Notes under the pieces: generated by a model
Databases searched by the model: none
The model's input: the letters and a program-made list of their open reading frames with translations, nothing else
What the model was told of the DNA's origin: nothing
Position numbers and translations under genes: made by a program
Part shown: positions 33,023 to 42,856 of the stretch, one piece after another
How positions within the stretch are numbered: position 1 is the stretch's first letter
Layout of the letters: every line of letters starts with the position of its first letter
NCBI GenBank assembly: GCA_017398625.1
Contig: JAFQFP010000014.1
Span: 1 to 64,000 of the forward strand
Source: Oscillospiraceae bacterium
GTDB taxonomy: Bacteria; Bacillota; Clostridia; Oscillospirales; Oscillospiraceae
DNA: 64,000 nt
Direction: 5' to 3'

Positions 33023-33421
33023 ATGCAAATCACCGATCCCGTAGCAGATATGCTGACCCGTATCCGGAACGCGAATTCTGCAAAGCACGACACTGTGGAT
33101 GTCCCCGCTTCCAACCTGAAGAAGGCGATTGCGCAGATCCTGCTGGACGAGGGCTACATCAAGTCCTTCTCCATTGAGGACAACGGCAACCAGGGTGTCA
33201 TTCACATCACTCTGAAGTATCTGGCTAAGAAGCAGCAGGTCATTTCCGGCCTGAAGCGTGTTTCCAAGCCCGGTCTTCGCATCTACGCCGGTGCAGACGA
33301 GATCCCCCATGTCCTGAAGGGTCTGGGTATCGCCATCGTCTCCACTTCCAAGGGCGTTATGACCGACAAGAAGGCTCGCGAGCTGCACATCGGCGGCGAA
33401 GTTCTGGCCTTTGTTTGGTAA
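33023..33421 (+). CDS. rpsH: 30S ribosomal protein S8
   Basis: A 132-residue S8 (uS8), a primary 16S binder and, in E. coli, the translational repressor of the spc section. It shows [14 protein letters not shown] and the C-terminal [22 protein letters not shown] lies upstream. The structured gap before it makes autoregulation plausible. Confidence 0.98.
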   Translation: MQITDPVADMLTRIRNANSAKHDTVDVPASNLKKAIAQILLDEGYIKSFSIEDNGNQGVIHITLKYLAKKQQVISGLKRVSKPGLRIYAGADEIPHVLKGLGIAIVSTSKGVMTDKKARELHIGGEVLAFVW

Positions 33422-33433
33422 GGAGGAAACGGA

Positions 33434-33979
33434 ATGTCTAGAATTGGTAAGAAGCCGGTTATCATTCCGGCAGGTGTTACGGTTGACATTGCCGAGGGCA
33501 ACGTCGTTACCGTTAAGGGCCCCAAGGGTACCCTGACTTACGGTTTCCATCCCGACATGATTCTGAAGATGGAAGGCAACATCCTGACTGTGGATCGCCC
33601 CGATGAGGAGCATCTGCACAAGTCCCTGCACGGCCTGACCCGTACTCTGATCAGCAACATGGTCGAGGGCGTGGACAAGGGCTATGCAAAGGAGCTGGAA
33701 GTCAACGGTGTTGGCTACCGTGCCGAGAAGAAGGGCAACCAGCTGGTTATGCGTCTGGGCTACTCCCACGAGATCTTCGTGGACGAGATCGAGGGCATCA
33801 CCATCGAGGTTCCCGCTCCCAACAAGATCATTATCCGCGGTATCGACAAGCAGGTCGTCGGCCAGTTTGCCGCTGAAGTCCGCGGTAAGCGTCCCCCCGA
33901 ACCCTACAAGGGCAAGGGCATCAAGTATACCACCGAAGTCATCCGCCGTAAGGTTGGTAAGACCGGTGGCAAGAAGTAA
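33434..33979 (+). CDS. rplF: 50S ribosomal protein L6
   Basis: A 181-residue L6 (uL6) near the sarcin-ricin loop. It shows [24 protein letters not shown] [18 protein letters not shown], and [16 protein letters not shown] at the C terminus. AAGGAGG precedes the ATG. Confidence 0.99.
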   Translation: MSRIGKKPVIIPAGVTVDIAEGNVVTVKGPKGTLTYGFHPDMILKMEGNILTVDRPDEEHLHKSLHGLTRTLISNMVEGVDKGYAKELEVNGVGYRAEKKGNQLVMRLGYSHEIFVDEIEGITIEVPAPNKIIIRGIDKQVVGQFAAEVRGKRPPEPYKGKGIKYTTEVIRRKVGKTGGKK

Positions 33980-33994
33980 TGGAGGTGTGCCGAA

Positions 33995-34354
33995 ATGGTC
34001 AGCAAGGTTAATAAGAATGCAATGCGCCTGAAGCGGCATGTCCGTGTTCGTGGCAAGGTCTCCGGCACTCCTGAGCGTCCCCGTCTGAATGTGTTCCGCA
34101 GCAATGCGAACATCTATGCTCAGATCATCGACGACGTCAATGGCGTTACTTTGGTTTCCGCCAATACGCTGGAGAAGGGCTTTGAGGGTGCTACCGGCAA
34201 CGCTGAGGCTGCCAAGAAGGTAGGCCAGGCAATCGCAGAGCGCGCTAAGGAAAAGGGCATCGAAGAGGTCGTTTTCGACCGCGGCGGCTATGTTTACCAT
34301 GGTCGTGTGGCTGCTCTGGCTGAAGGCGCCCGCGAGGCCGGACTCAAGTTCTAA
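33995..34354 (+). CDS. rplR: 50S ribosomal protein L18
   Basis: A 119-residue L18 (uL18), a 5S rRNA binder. It shows [20 protein letters not shown] and the C-terminal [28 protein letters not shown] precedes the ATG. Confidence 0.99.
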   Translation: MVSKVNKNAMRLKRHVRVRGKVSGTPERPRLNVFRSNANIYAQIIDDVNGVTLVSANTLEKGFEGATGNAEAAKKVGQAIAERAKEKGIEEVVFDRGGYVYHGRVAALAEGAREAGLKF

Positions 34355-34373
34355 GTGTAGAGGAGGAAGAATT

Positions 34374-34883
34374 ATGGCTTATAATAAGACTTCTAACAAT
34401 GAAGCTCCTGAGTTCATTGAGAAGGTCGTTTACCTGAACCGCGTCAGCAAGACCGTTAAGGGCGGCCGTGTTATGAAGTTCTCTGCTCTGGTGGTCGTGG
34501 GCGACGGTAAGGGTACCGTTGGCTACGGTCTGGGCAAGGCTGCGGAAGTTTCCGAGGCCATTCTGAAGGGCATCGCAGATGCCAAGAAGAACATGGTCAA
34601 GGTCTCCCTGGCCGGTTCCACCATTCCTCACGATGTTATCGGCATCTTCGGCGCCGGCACAGTTCTGCTGAAGCCCGCTCCCGAAGGCACCGGCGTTATC
34701 GCCGGCGGCGCTGTCCGTGCCGTGATGGAAGCCGTGGGTATTCAGAATATCTGCGCTAAGTGCCTGCGCTCCAACAACCCCCAGAATGTGGTCAAGGCCA
34801 CCATGGAGGGTCTGAAGTCCCTGCGCAGCCCTGAGCAGGTCGCACAAATCCGCGGCAAGACCGTGGAAGAAATCGTTGGTTAA
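34374..34883 (+). CDS. rpsE: 30S ribosomal protein S5
   Basis: A 169-residue S5 (uS5), important for decoding accuracy. It shows [20 protein letters not shown] and [20 protein letters not shown]. The start at 34374 has AGAGGAGG upstream; an in-frame ATG inside rplR would add 28 unrelated residues and is rejected. Confidence 0.98.
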   Translation: MAYNKTSNNEAPEFIEKVVYLNRVSKTVKGGRVMKFSALVVVGDGKGTVGYGLGKAAEVSEAILKGIADAKKNMVKVSLAGSTIPHDVIGIFGAGTVLLKPAPEGTGVIAGGAVRAVMEAVGIQNICAKCLRSNNPQNVVKATMEGLKSLRSPEQVAQIRGKTVEEIVG

Positions 34884-34897
34884 GGAGGGCAATTAAC

Positions 34898-35080
34898 ATG
34901 GCAAACCTGAAAATTAAGCTTGTTAAGAGCCTGAACGGCCGTCTGGAAAAGCACATCGCTACTGCTGAGTCCCTGGGTCTGCGTAAGATCGGCCAGGTCA
35001 CCATCCAGCCGGACAACACCCAGACTCGCGGTAAGATCGCCAAGATCGGCTATCTGCTGCAGGTTACCGAAGTAGAATAA
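34898..35080 (+). CDS. rpmD: 50S ribosomal protein L30
   Basis: A 60-residue L30 (uL30) with LKIKLVKSLNGR and LGLRKIGQVTIQPDNTQTRG. AAGGAGGG precedes the ATG. Typical bacterial length. Confidence 0.98.
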   Translation: MANLKIKLVKSLNGRLEKHIATAESLGLRKIGQVTIQPDNTQTRGKIAKIGYLLQVTEVE

Positions 35081-35093
35081 GGAGGAGTAAGAT

Positions 35094-35534
35094 ATGAAAC
35101 TCTCTGAACTGTCTCCTGTCGCTGGCTCCACTCAGGTGGGCAAGCGCAAGGGTCGCGGCGCAGGTTCCGGCAACGGCAAGACCGGCGGCCGCGGTCATAA
35201 GGGTCAGCACGCCCGCTCCGGCGGCAAGGTCCGTGCCGGCTTCGAAGGCGGCCAGATGCCTCTGGTTCGCCGCGTCCCCAAGCGTGGCTTCATCAATGTG
35301 TATGCCAAGCCTCTGACTGCCATCAATGTGGCTGTTCTGAACCGCTTTGAGGACGGCGCTGTTGTTGACGCAGCAGCTCTGATCGAGAAGGGTATTCTCC
35401 ATGACTGCCCCTATGGCCTGAAGGTTCTGTCCAACGGCAGCCTGACCAAGAAAATCACCGTAAAGGCAGCGGCTTTCTCTGAGTCTGCAAAGGAAAAGAT
35501 CGAGCAGGCAGGCGGAAAGGCCGAGGTGGTTTAA
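35094..35534 (+). CDS. rplO: 50S ribosomal protein L15
   Basis: A 146-residue L15 (uL15), late-assembly and Gly-rich at the N terminus: KRKGRGAGSGNGKTGGRGHK, followed by FEGGQMPLVRRVPKRGF. AAGGAGG precedes the start. The secY GTG follows its stop with no gap. Confidence 0.99.
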   Translation: MKLSELSPVAGSTQVGKRKGRGAGSGNGKTGGRGHKGQHARSGGKVRAGFEGGQMPLVRRVPKRGFINVYAKPLTAINVAVLNRFEDGAVVDAAALIEKGILHDCPYGLKVLSNGSLTKKITVKAAAFSESAKEKIEQAGGKAEVV

Positions 35535-36797
35535 GTGTTTACTACACTGAGCAACGCATGGAAGCTTCCCGAACTGCGTAAAAAGATCATGTTCACCATC
35601 GTGGTGCTGCTGATCTACCGCGTAGGCAACGTGATCCCCGTTCCCTTTGTGAACGCGGATGCCATGGCGGAGACCTTCAACGCAGTGCTTTCCAACACCA
35701 TTTTGGGCCTGTACAATGCCATGTCCGGCTCTGCCTTCTCTCAGGCATCCGTTCTGGCACTGGGCATCCAGCCCTACATTAATGCATCCATCATCATCCA
35801 GCTGCTCACCGTAGCCATTCCCGCTCTGGAGCGTATGGCTAAGGAAGAGGGCGAGGAAGGCAAGAAGAAGATCAACAAGATCACCCGCTATTCCACTGTC
35901 GCTCTGGGTCTGCTGCTGGGCTTCGCCTACTACACCATGATCAAGAGCTACGGCATCTTGACCGAAACCGGCTTCCTGCCCGGTCTGGTCATCGTGCTGG
36001 CATTCACCGCCGGTTCTTCCGTGGTGATGTGGATGGGTGAGCAGATCACCGAGCACGGCATCGGCAACGGCATCTCCATGATCCTGTTTGCCAACATCAT
36101 CTCCGGCATCCCCGGCGGTGTTTCCGTGCTGCTGTCCATGCCTTGGTGGGTGGCTATCATCATTGTTCTGGTGATGGCAGCTCTGGTGGTCTTCATCGTG
36201 TTCATCAACGATGCGGAGCGCCGGATCCCCATTCAGTATGCAAAGCGCGTGGTTGGCCGTAAGGTCTACGGCGGTCAGAGCACCAACCTGCCCATCAAGG
36301 TGGCAATGTCCGGTGTTATGCCCGTGATCTTCGCCCAGTCCATCTGCTCCATCCCTGCTACCATCTGTGCCTTTGCGGGCATCGGTGAGGGCAGCTGGTG
36401 GTTTGACAACCTGTGGAGCCCCAACAGCGCGGCATACGCAATTATGTATTTCCTGATGATCTTCTTCTTCAGCTGGTTCTACGCCCAGATCCAGTACGAT
36501 CCCGTGGAGATCTCCAACAACCTGAAGAAGAACGGCGGCTTTATCCCCGGCTTCCGTCCCGGCAAGCCCACCGCCGATTTCATCAAGAAGGTCATCGGCA
36601 AGATCGTGATCTTCGGTGCTGTTTATCTGGCCATCGTTGCCCTGCTGCCCATCATCGGCGGCGATATCCTGCCCAGTGTTAAGTCTCTGGCCATCGGCGG
36701 TACTTCCGTCATCATCGTTGTGGGCGTTGCCCTTGAGACGGTGAAGGCTCTGGAGGCTCAGATGCTGATGCGGCACTATAAGGGCTTCCTGGACTAA
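35535..36797 (+). CDS. secY: Protein translocase subunit SecY
   Basis: A 420-residue ten-helix channel of the Sec translocon, which exports or inserts proteins with SecE and SecG. It shows LRKKIMFTIVVLLIYRVGN, SQASVLALGIQPYINASIIIQ and FIPGFRPGKPTADFI. It starts with GTG directly after the rplO stop, with GAGGTGG as the ribosome site inside rplO. The cytoplasmic C4-C5 region is intact. Confidence 0.97.
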   Translation: MFTTLSNAWKLPELRKKIMFTIVVLLIYRVGNVIPVPFVNADAMAETFNAVLSNTILGLYNAMSGSAFSQASVLALGIQPYINASIIIQLLTVAIPALERMAKEEGEEGKKKINKITRYSTVALGLLLGFAYYTMIKSYGILTETGFLPGLVIVLAFTAGSSVVMWMGEQITEHGIGNGISMILFANIISGIPGGVSVLLSMPWWVAIIIVLVMAALVVFIVFINDAERRIPIQYAKRVVGRKVYGGQSTNLPIKVAMSGVMPVIFAQSICSIPATICAFAGIGEGSWWFDNLWSPNSAAYAIMYFLMIFFFSWFYAQIQYDPVEISNNLKKNGGFIPGFRPGKPTADFIKKVIGKIVIFGAVYLAIVALLPIIGGDILPSVKSLAIGGTSVIIVVGVALETVKALEAQMLMRHYKGFLD

Positions 36798-36810
36798 TCG
36801 GAGGCGCAGA

Positions 36811-37449
36811 ATGAATCTGATCCTGTTAGGCGCGCCCGGCGCCGGTAAGGGAACTCAGGCAGAGCTGCTTGTTGAGAAGCTCTCCATTCCCTCCGTTTCT
36901 ACCGGGAATATGCTCAGAGAGGCTATCGCAAAGGGTACCGATCTGGGCAAGCAAGCAAAGCAATACATGGACGGCGGCCTGCTGGTGCCCGACGAGCTGA
37001 TCCTCGGTATCGTAGCAGAGCGGGTAGCCCAGAGCGATTGCGCCAACGGATTTATCCTGGACGGGGTGCCCCGCACCCTCGCCCAGGCTGAGGCGCTGGA
37101 CGCCAAGGGCGTTAAGATCGACCATGTTGTTTCCATTGAATTGAGCGATGATGTGATCGCAGGGCGCATGACCGGCCGCCGTGTCTGCGGCAAGTGCGGC
37201 GCCAGCTACCACATCGAAGCCAATCCTCCTAAGACCGAGGGCATCTGCGACCTGTGTGCAGGCGAGCTGGTGATCCGCAAGGATGACGCCCCCGAGACGG
37301 TGAATAAGCGTCTTGAGGTGTACCACGCTTCCACTGAGGTGCTGAAGGACTACTATGCCAAGCAGGGCAAGCTTCGCCTTGTGGAAGGCAACCAGTCCAT
37401 CGAGGGTGCCAACGGCGATATCCTGAAGGCTATAGGAGCGAAGGCATGA
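36811..37449 (+). CDS. adk: Adenylate kinase (zinc-lid type)
   Basis: A 212-residue kinase that balances ATP, ADP and AMP. P-loop GAPGAGKGTQAE at residues 7-18, AMP site with GFILDGVPRT (Val replaces the common Phe/Tyr), and an extended lid with four Cys (CGKCG and CDLCAG) that bind zinc, as in Gram-positives. The stop overlaps the map ATG (ATGA). Confidence 0.98.
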   Translation: MNLILLGAPGAGKGTQAELLVEKLSIPSVSTGNMLREAIAKGTDLGKQAKQYMDGGLLVPDELILGIVAERVAQSDCANGFILDGVPRTLAQAEALDAKGVKIDHVVSIELSDDVIAGRMTGRRVCGKCGASYHIEANPPKTEGICDLCAGELVIRKDDAPETVNKRLEVYHASTEVLKDYYAKQGKLRLVEGNQSIEGANGDILKAIGAKA

Positions 37450-38201
37450 TCGCAATCAAAAATGAACGAGAGCTGGCGTCTATGCGCAAGGCCTGTAAAA
37501 TTACCGCGGCAGCCCGTGCTTTGGCAGGGGATATGGTAAGACCGGGCGTATCGACACGGCAGATCGACAAAGCTGTTCGGGAGTTCATCCTGAGTCAGGG
37601 CGCAAAACCGTCGTTCCTGAACTACAACGGCTTTCCCGCCAGTACCTGCATCAGCGTCAACAGCACCGTGATCCACGGAATTCCGGGCGGCTATGTCCTG
37701 AAGGACGGGGATATCGTGTCTGTGGATGTGGGCGCGTACTTTGAAGGGTTTCATGGCGATTGCGCAGCCACCTTTGCCTGCGGCACTGTCAGTGCCGAAG
37801 CCCAAAGGCTGATCGATGTCACAAAGCAGAGCTTCTTTGAGGGCATCCGCTTTGCGAAGCATGGACACAGAGTGTCCGATATCTCCCACGCCATCCAGAC
37901 GTATGTGGAGTCTAACGGTTTTTCAGTTGTGCGATCTTTCGTGGGTCACGGCGTAGGCGCACGGCTGCATGAGGAGCCTGAGGTACCCAATTACGGTGCC
38001 CCCGGCCGGGGTCCGAGACTGCTTCCCGGAATGACCATCGCTGTAGAGCCCATGGTCAATGCCGGCGGTCATGAGGTCCGCGTCCTAAAGGACGGCTGGA
38101 CCGTGCTGACCGAAGACGGAGCCCTCTCCGCCCACTATGAAAATACTGTACTCATCACCGACGGCGAGCCGGAAATACTCACCGTCACCGAAGGACTTTA
38201 A
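37446..38201 (+). CDS. map: Methionine aminopeptidase type I
   Basis: A 251-residue metalloenzyme that removes the initiator Met. The five metal ligands are visible: VDVG (Asp), GDCA (Asp), GHGVG (His), VEPM (Glu) and HYENTV (Glu). It lacks the N-terminal SH3-binding extension, so it is the short bacterial form. It is coupled to adk by a four-base overlap. Confidence 0.98.
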   Translation: MIAIKNERELASMRKACKITAAARALAGDMVRPGVSTRQIDKAVREFILSQGAKPSFLNYNGFPASTCISVNSTVIHGIPGGYVLKDGDIVSVDVGAYFEGFHGDCAATFACGTVSAEAQRLIDVTKQSFFEGIRFAKHGHRVSDISHAIQTYVESNGFSVVRSFVGHGVGARLHEEPEVPNYGAPGRGPRLLPGMTIAVEPMVNAGGHEVRVLKDGWTVLTEDGALSAHYENTVLITDGEPEILTVTEGL

Positions 38202-38203
38202 CT

Positions 38204-38503
38204 ATGGACCCAGGAATACCGGATATAGAATTCAATATTTCGGATGTGGTGGTTTCCACAGCCGGGCATGATAAGGGAAAGCTGTTCTATGTGATCGGAA
38301 CGGAAGCGCCTTATCTGCTGCTGGCAAACGGAAAAGACCGCACTCTTGAGAAACCAAAGCGAAAAAAGCGCACACACGCGCGAAAGGTCCTTCGCTCTGA
38401 GACCAGAGTTGCCGCAAAATTGATTGCAGGCGACAAAGTGCTCAACAGCGAATTACGAAGAGACCTGGCTTATCTAAGCCGGGATATGCAAGGAACAACC
38501 TAG
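38204..38503 (+). CDS. KOW domain RNA-binding protein (ribosomal-operon associated)
   Basis: A 99-residue basic protein placed between map and infA, as in many Firmicutes. It begins with an L14e/KOW-like segment (DVVVSTAGHDKGKLFYVIG), followed by a strongly basic stretch (EKPKRKKRTHARKV). Its role is not known; RNA or ribosome binding is inferred from the fold and position. It starts two bases after the map stop. Confidence 0.85.
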   Translation: MDPGIPDIEFNISDVVVSTAGHDKGKLFYVIGTEAPYLLLANGKDRTLEKPKRKKRTHARKVLRSETRVAAKLIAGDKVLNSELRRDLAYLSRDMQGTT

Positions 38504-38515
38504 GAGGTTCAAAAC

Positions 38516-38734
38516 TTGGCAAAGGACGACGTAATCGAGATTGAGGGCATCGTAACCGATGCACTGCCGAATGCTATGTTCAATGTTGACATCGGCAACG
38601 GACACACCATTCTGGCACACATTTCCGGCAAGCTCAGGATGAATTACATCAGGATCTTGCCTGGTGACAAAGTAACCGTTCAAATGTCTCCCTATGATCT
38701 GACCCACGGTCGGATCACATGGAGAAGTAAGTAA
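38516..38734 (+). CDS. infA: Translation initiation factor IF-1
   Basis: A 72-residue OB-fold factor that fills the A site during initiation. It shows [20 protein letters not shown] and [20 protein letters not shown]. It starts with TTG, fixed by TAGGAGGT eight bases upstream; no ATG is available. A TTG start on such a conserved gene may keep its level low. Confidence 0.97.
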   Translation: MAKDDVIEIEGIVTDALPNAMFNVDIGNGHTILAHISGKLRMNYIRILPGDKVTVQMSPYDLTHGRITWRSK

Positions 38735-38771
38735 CACACAAGAGACTATTCTCTAATGGAGGTTCAACAGT

Positions 38772-38885
38772 ATGAAGGTAAGACCGTCCGTTAAACCCAT
38801 GTGCGAAAAGTGTAAGATCATCAAGCGCAAGGGTCGCGTAATGGTAATTTGCGAAAACCCCAAACACAAGCAGAGACAAGGCTAA
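38772..38885 (+). CDS. rpmJ: 50S ribosomal protein L36
   Basis: A 37-residue L36 (bL36), the smallest 50S protein. It is of the zinc type: C11, C14, C27 and H32 ([11 protein letters not shown], then [12 protein letters not shown]). The ATG follows TGGAGGT. It lies between infA and rpsM, as expected. Confidence 0.98.
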   Translation: MKVRPSVKPMCEKCKIIKRKGRVMVICENPKHKQRQG

Positions 38886-38904
38886 TAGGAGGTGCTGAGA
38901 GAAT

Positions 38905-39273
38905 ATGGCACGTATTTCTGGTATTGACCTTCCCCGCGACAAGCGGATCGAAGTTGCACTGACTTATATCTACGGCATCGGACCCACCCGTGCTGCAAAG
39001 GTTCTGGAAATGACCCAGATCGATCCCGACATCCGTGTTAAGGATCTGACTGAGGATCAGGAATCCAAGCTGCGTGACGCCATCGAGCATAACTTCACCA
39101 TCGAGGGTGACCTGCGCCGTGAGACCGCTATGAACATCAAGCGGCTCTCCGAGATCGGCTGCTACCGCGGTCTTCGGCACCGCCGTGGTCTGCCCGTGCA
39201 CGGTCAGCGCACCAAGACCAATGCCCGTACCCGTAAGGGTCCCAAGAAGACCATCGCAAATAAGAAGAAGTAA
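38905..39273 (+). CDS. rpsM: 30S ribosomal protein S13
   Basis: A 122-residue S13 (uS13) of the 30S head, contacting the P-site tRNA and L5. It shows [20 protein letters not shown] and [28 protein letters not shown] precedes the ATG. Confidence 0.99.
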   Translation: MARISGIDLPRDKRIEVALTYIYGIGPTRAAKVLEMTQIDPDIRVKDLTEDQESKLRDAIEHNFTIEGDLRRETAMNIKRLSEIGCYRGLRHRRGLPVHGQRTKTNARTRKGPKKTIANKKK

Positions 39274-39288
39274 GGAGGGATATGTAAC

Positions 39289-39684
39289 ATGGCAAAGGCT
39301 ACTAAGAAGGTTGTTAAGCGCCGCAGAGAGCGCAAGGTAGTTGAAAAAGGCGCGGCACATATCCGTTCCTCTTTCAACAACACCATGGTCACCATCACCG
39401 ACCTGGAAGGCAACGCCCTGAGCTGGGCTTCCTCCGGCGGTCTGGGCTTCCGTGGTTCCCGTAAGTCCACTCCCTTCGCAGCACAGACCGCGGCTGAGAC
39501 CGCTGCCAAGGCTGCTATGGAGTATGGCCTGAAGACCGTTGAGGTCTTCGTGAAGGGCCCCGGCCAGGGCCGTGAGGCTGCCATTCGCGCACTGCAGTCC
39601 GCAGGCCTGGAAGTCGTAATGATCAAGGACGTCACCCCCATTCCCCACAATGGCTGCCGTCCTCCCAAGAGACGCCGTGTCTAA
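39289..39684 (+). CDS. rpsK: 30S ribosomal protein S11
   Basis: A 131-residue S11 (uS11) of the platform. It shows [20 protein letters not shown] and the C-terminal [26 protein letters not shown] precedes the ATG. Confidence 0.99.
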   Translation: MAKATKKVVKRRRERKVVEKGAAHIRSSFNNTMVTITDLEGNALSWASSGGLGFRGSRKSTPFAAQTAAETAAKAAMEYGLKTVEVFVKGPGQGREAAIRALQSAGLEVVMIKDVTPIPHNGCRPPKRRRV

Positions 39685-39709
39685 TTTGCAATAGGAGGAA
39701 TTTTGCGTT

Positions 39710-40306
39710 ATGGCTAAGAATATGCAGCCCGTACTGAAGCGTTGCAGAACGCTGGGCGTTTCTCCTGCCGCAATGGGTTATTCTAAGACTTCCAACAAGA
39801 ATCCCGGCGGCCAGAGAAGAGCTAAGAAGTCTGAGTATGCTACTCAGCTGACCGAAAAGCAGAAGGTTAAGTTTGTTTACGGCATTCAGGAGAAGCAGTT
39901 CCGTAACTACTACGACAAGGCTGCCCGCGCCGGCGGCAACACCGGTGAGGTGCTGCTGACCTATGTGGAGCGCAGACTGGACAATGTAGTTTACCGTCTG
40001 GGCTTCGCCAACTCCCGCCGTCAGGCTCGCCAGCTGGTCAACCACGGTCATTTCACCGTTAACGGCAACCGCGTCAACATCCCCAGCTATCTGGTCAAGA
40101 CCGGTGATGTGGTCGCAGTTTGCGAGAAGAGCGTTTCCAACAACTTCTTCAAGGCTCTGAAGGAGGCTGACGCTTTTGTTGCTGCCCCCAAGTGGCTGGA
40201 TCGTGATAAGAATACCCTCACCGGTAAGGTCATTGCTATGCCCACCAAGGCAGACATCGACTTCGACATCGCAGTACACCTGATCGTCGAGTTGTACTCC
40301 AAGTAA
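39710..40306 (+). CDS. rpsD: 30S ribosomal protein S4
   Basis: A 198-residue S4 (uS4), a primary 16S binder and accuracy protein. The S4 domain is RRLDNVVYRLGFANSRRQAR. The N-terminal Cys knuckle of zinc-type S4 is missing, so this is the Cys-minus type. AGGAGG precedes the start. In Firmicutes S4 often has a separate autoregulated gene; here it is inside the alpha section. Confidence 0.98.
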   Translation: MAKNMQPVLKRCRTLGVSPAAMGYSKTSNKNPGGQRRAKKSEYATQLTEKQKVKFVYGIQEKQFRNYYDKAARAGGNTGEVLLTYVERRLDNVVYRLGFANSRRQARQLVNHGHFTVNGNRVNIPSYLVKTGDVVAVCEKSVSNNFFKALKEADAFVAAPKWLDRDKNTLTGKVIAMPTKADIDFDIAVHLIVELYSK

Positions 40307-40382
40307 TTGACCCCCTGTTTGTTCGCGTATGTGTCATGTGGGGCGCATCAGCCCCACAACTGAAGAAGGAGGGTTTTTATTC

Positions 40383-41339
40383 ATGGTAGAAATTGAAAAG
40401 CCTCGCATTACCTGCATGGACTCCGTAGAAGATATTTCCTACGGCAAGTATGTGGTAGAACCGCTGGAGCGCGGCTACGGCATGACGCTGGGTAACTCCC
40501 TGCGCCGGATCCTGCTGTCCAGCCTCCCCGGCTACGCCGCCACTTCTGTGAAGATCGCCGGCGTACAGCATGAGTTCTCCACCATCCCCGGTGTCACCGA
40601 GGATGTCACCGAGATCGTTCTGAATGTAAAGCGGATGATCGTCAAGCTCCATTGTCAGGGTGTAAAGACTGTGTATATCGACGCTGTGGGTCCCTGTGAG
40701 GTCACTGCAGGCGATATCAAGGCAGACGGCGAGGTCGAGATCCTGAACCCCGAGCTGCATATCTGCACTCTGGGCGCAGATGCCACTTTCAATATGGAGA
40801 TCACCTTGTCTCAGGGTCGGGGCTATGTTCCCTCTGACCGGAACAAGACCGCTCAGACTGTGATCGGCGTGATCCCCATCGACTCCATCTATTCTCCCGT
40901 CAAAAAGGTGAATTACACGGTGGAGCCCACTCGAGTCGGCGATAAGACCGATTTCGATAAGCTGACCCTTGAGGTCTGGACCGATTCCACCATCTCTGCC
41001 AAGGATGCCGTATCTCTGGGCGCCAAGATCCTTTCCGACCATCTGACGGTGTTTACCAACCTGTCTGACAATGTCAACACCGGTTCCACCGTGGTGGAGA
41101 AGGATACCGCCCGTCCCGATACCAAGCTGTCCATGACCATTGATGAGCTGGATCTGTCTGTCCGCAGCTTCAACTGCTTGAAGCGTGCCAACATCAACAC
41201 CGTTGCCGATCTGATCAACAAGACCGGTGAGGACATGATGAAGGTCCGCAACATGGGCAAGAAGTCTCTGGACGAAGTGCAGAAGAAGCTGGAGATGATG
41301 GGTCTGTCCCTTGCCAGCGACGATTCTGGCAGCAACTAA
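40383..41339 (+). CDS. rpoA: DNA-directed RNA polymerase alpha subunit
   Basis: A 318-residue alpha subunit that nucleates RNA polymerase. The N-terminal domain shows [20 protein letters not shown], and the C-terminal domain has [19 protein letters not shown] for UP-element and activator contacts. The ATG at 40383 has AAGGAGGG upstream. A hairpin GTGGGGC / GCCCCAC (40337-40356) lies in the gap after rpsD. Confidence 0.99.
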   Translation: MVEIEKPRITCMDSVEDISYGKYVVEPLERGYGMTLGNSLRRILLSSLPGYAATSVKIAGVQHEFSTIPGVTEDVTEIVLNVKRMIVKLHCQGVKTVYIDAVGPCEVTAGDIKADGEVEILNPELHICTLGADATFNMEITLSQGRGYVPSDRNKTAQTVIGVIPIDSIYSPVKKVNYTVEPTRVGDKTDFDKLTLEVWTDSTISAKDAVSLGAKILSDHLTVFTNLSDNVNTGSTVVEKDTARPDTKLSMTIDELDLSVRSFNCLKRANINTVADLINKTGEDMMKVRNMGKKSLDEVQKKLEMMGLSLASDDSGSN

Positions 41340-41379
41340 GCTAACCGATTTGTCAACCTTATTATAGGAGGAAACGTTC

Positions 41380-41721
41380 ATGTTCGGAACTCGTAAGCTG
41401 GGTAAGACCAGCACACAGAGAAGAGCACTCCTGCGTCAGCAGGTGACCGACCTGCTGGAAAACGGCAAGATCGAGACCACCTTCTACCGTGCCAAGGAAG
41501 TTCAGCCCGTGGTTGAGAAGATGATCACCCTGGGCAAGAAGGGCAATCTGGCCGCTTACCGCAGAGCTATGAGCTACATCACCAAGGAAGATGTAGTCCA
41601 GAAGCTGTTCAAGGAGATCGCTCCCAACTATGCCGACCGTAACGGCGGCTACACCAGAGTGACCCGTACCGGCGCTCGCCGCGGCGACGCTGCTGAGATG
41701 GCTGTTATCGAGCTGGTGTGA
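41380..41721 (+). CDS. rplQ: 50S ribosomal protein L17
   Basis: A 113-residue L17 (bL17) at the tunnel exit, closing the operon. It shows [20 protein letters not shown] and the C-terminal [26 protein letters not shown] precedes the ATG, and a terminator follows. Confidence 0.99.
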   Translation: MFGTRKLGKTSTQRRALLRQQVTDLLENGKIETTFYRAKEVQPVVEKMITLGKKGNLAAYRRAMSYITKEDVVQKLFKEIAPNYADRNGGYTRVTRTGARRGDAAEMAVIELV

Positions 41722-41734
41722 TCCAAAAAGAAGT

Positions 41735-41766
41735 AAAGCCTGCTGCGTTTGCGGCAGGCTTTTTCT
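41735..41766 (+). terminator. Terminator of the S10-spc-alpha operon
   Basis: AGCCTGCTGC pairs with GCGGCAGGCT (one G-U) around GTTT and is followed by TTTTTC. Confidence 0.93.
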
Positions 41767-41984
41767 TTGCAGGAACCTTTTTCGGCTTGGCGCATAGAAT
41801 AAACCTGTGCGCGAGCAACGGCAAAAGGAAAATACCGGCGATCTGATCGTGAATACATTGGACTTGATGGCATTCTATAAATGTATAATAATTTTTACCG
41901 CTGCGAAACGACCGGAATTTGGGGAAAAGAGCAAAAAATACCCAGTATATTCAATGTTTACTACATGGATTCGACGGTAAATAC

Positions 41985-42013
41985 TTGATTTTGTCATAAA
42001 AATGCCTTATAAT
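41985..42013 (+). promoter_or_regulatory. Sigma-A promoter of the exopolysaccharide operon
   Basis: TTGATT (41985-41990), exactly 17 bases, then a perfect TATAAT (42008-42013). It lies in the 400-base AT-rich gap after rplQ, in which I see no gene. The leader of about 100 bases contains a weak stem CCGA / TCGG followed by TTTTTTT (42078-42098), a possible attenuator. Confidence 0.82.
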
Positions 42014-42121
42014 AAACAAACCTATGGGCGAATTATTGGCACAGGGTTATTTCCTGCTGCCATTTTCGGAACAAAACCGACCAGATCGGCGTTTTTTTGC
42101 CCGGAATGGAGTTGTTAGCAG

Positions 42122-42856
42122 ATGCAAAGTGTATTGGAAATACAGCAGACGGATGCTGTCGAGGTGCGTGACGACAGAGAGCTTTTGATCACGGAGGAGC
42201 AGGTCAGCGATCTGCAGCGGGCGCAGGCACCGAAGGGTGTATACTGCGCGGTAAAAAGAATTCTGGATGTGATCCTGTCCTTCTGTGGACTGGCGGTGCT
42301 GCTGCTGCCTCTGGCATTGGTGGCGCTGTGGGTCTACATAGACGATCCGGGCAAGGTGTTTTTTGTCCATGACCGGGTGGGCAAGGGCGGAAGGCTGTTC
42401 AAGCTGTATAAATTCCGCACCATGAAGATGGATACCCCCAAGAATATGGCGACCATGGATGTGGAGGATCCCGACCGGTATATCACCCGGGCAGGCCGCA
42501 TCCTGCGTAAGCTCTCCGTTGATGAGCTGCCTCAGCTTTTCAATGTGCTGCGGGGAGATATGAGCCTTGTGGGTCCCCGCCCGCTGATCCCCCAAGAGGA
42601 GGACATCCATACCATGCGCCACCGGTTCGGCGTGTATGCGGTGCGTCCCGGTGTTACCGGTCTTGCCCAGATCAACGGCCGGGATCTGGTGTCCCCTGCG
42701 GAAAAGGTGCGCTATGATGTGCGCTATGTGGAGGATTTCGGCTTCAAGCTGGATGCGAAGATCCTGTTTGCTACCGTACCCAAGCTCTTTGGCGGCGAGG
42801 GCGTGGTAGAGGGCTATGACAGCCGGGAAGCTGCCGAGGAGGAGGTTGCGGTATGA
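42122..42856 (+). CDS. Priming sugar transferase (undecaprenyl-phosphate phosphohexosyl transferase)
   Basis: A 244-residue monotopic phosphoglycosyl transferase of the bacterial sugar transferase family. It moves a sugar-1-phosphate onto undecaprenyl phosphate to start each repeat unit. One hydrophobic helix (about residues 46-70) precedes the catalytic part with RVGKGGRLFKLYKFRTM and SVDELPQLFNVLRGDMSLVG. It lacks the multi-helix N-terminal half of WbaP/WcaJ, so it is the short form. The first ATG is used, with TGGAG somewhat far upstream. It is the first gene of the EPS locus and overlaps the next by four bases. Confidence 0.93.
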   Translation: MQSVLEIQQTDAVEVRDDRELLITEEQVSDLQRAQAPKGVYCAVKRILDVILSFCGLAVLLLPLALVALWVYIDDPGKVFFVHDRVGKGGRLFKLYKFRTMKMDTPKNMATMDVEDPDRYITRAGRILRKLSVDELPQLFNVLRGDMSLVGPRPLIPQEEDIHTMRHRFGVYAVRPGVTGLAQINGRDLVSPAEKVRYDVRYVEDFGFKLDAKILFATVPKLFGGEGVVEGYDSREAAEEEVAV

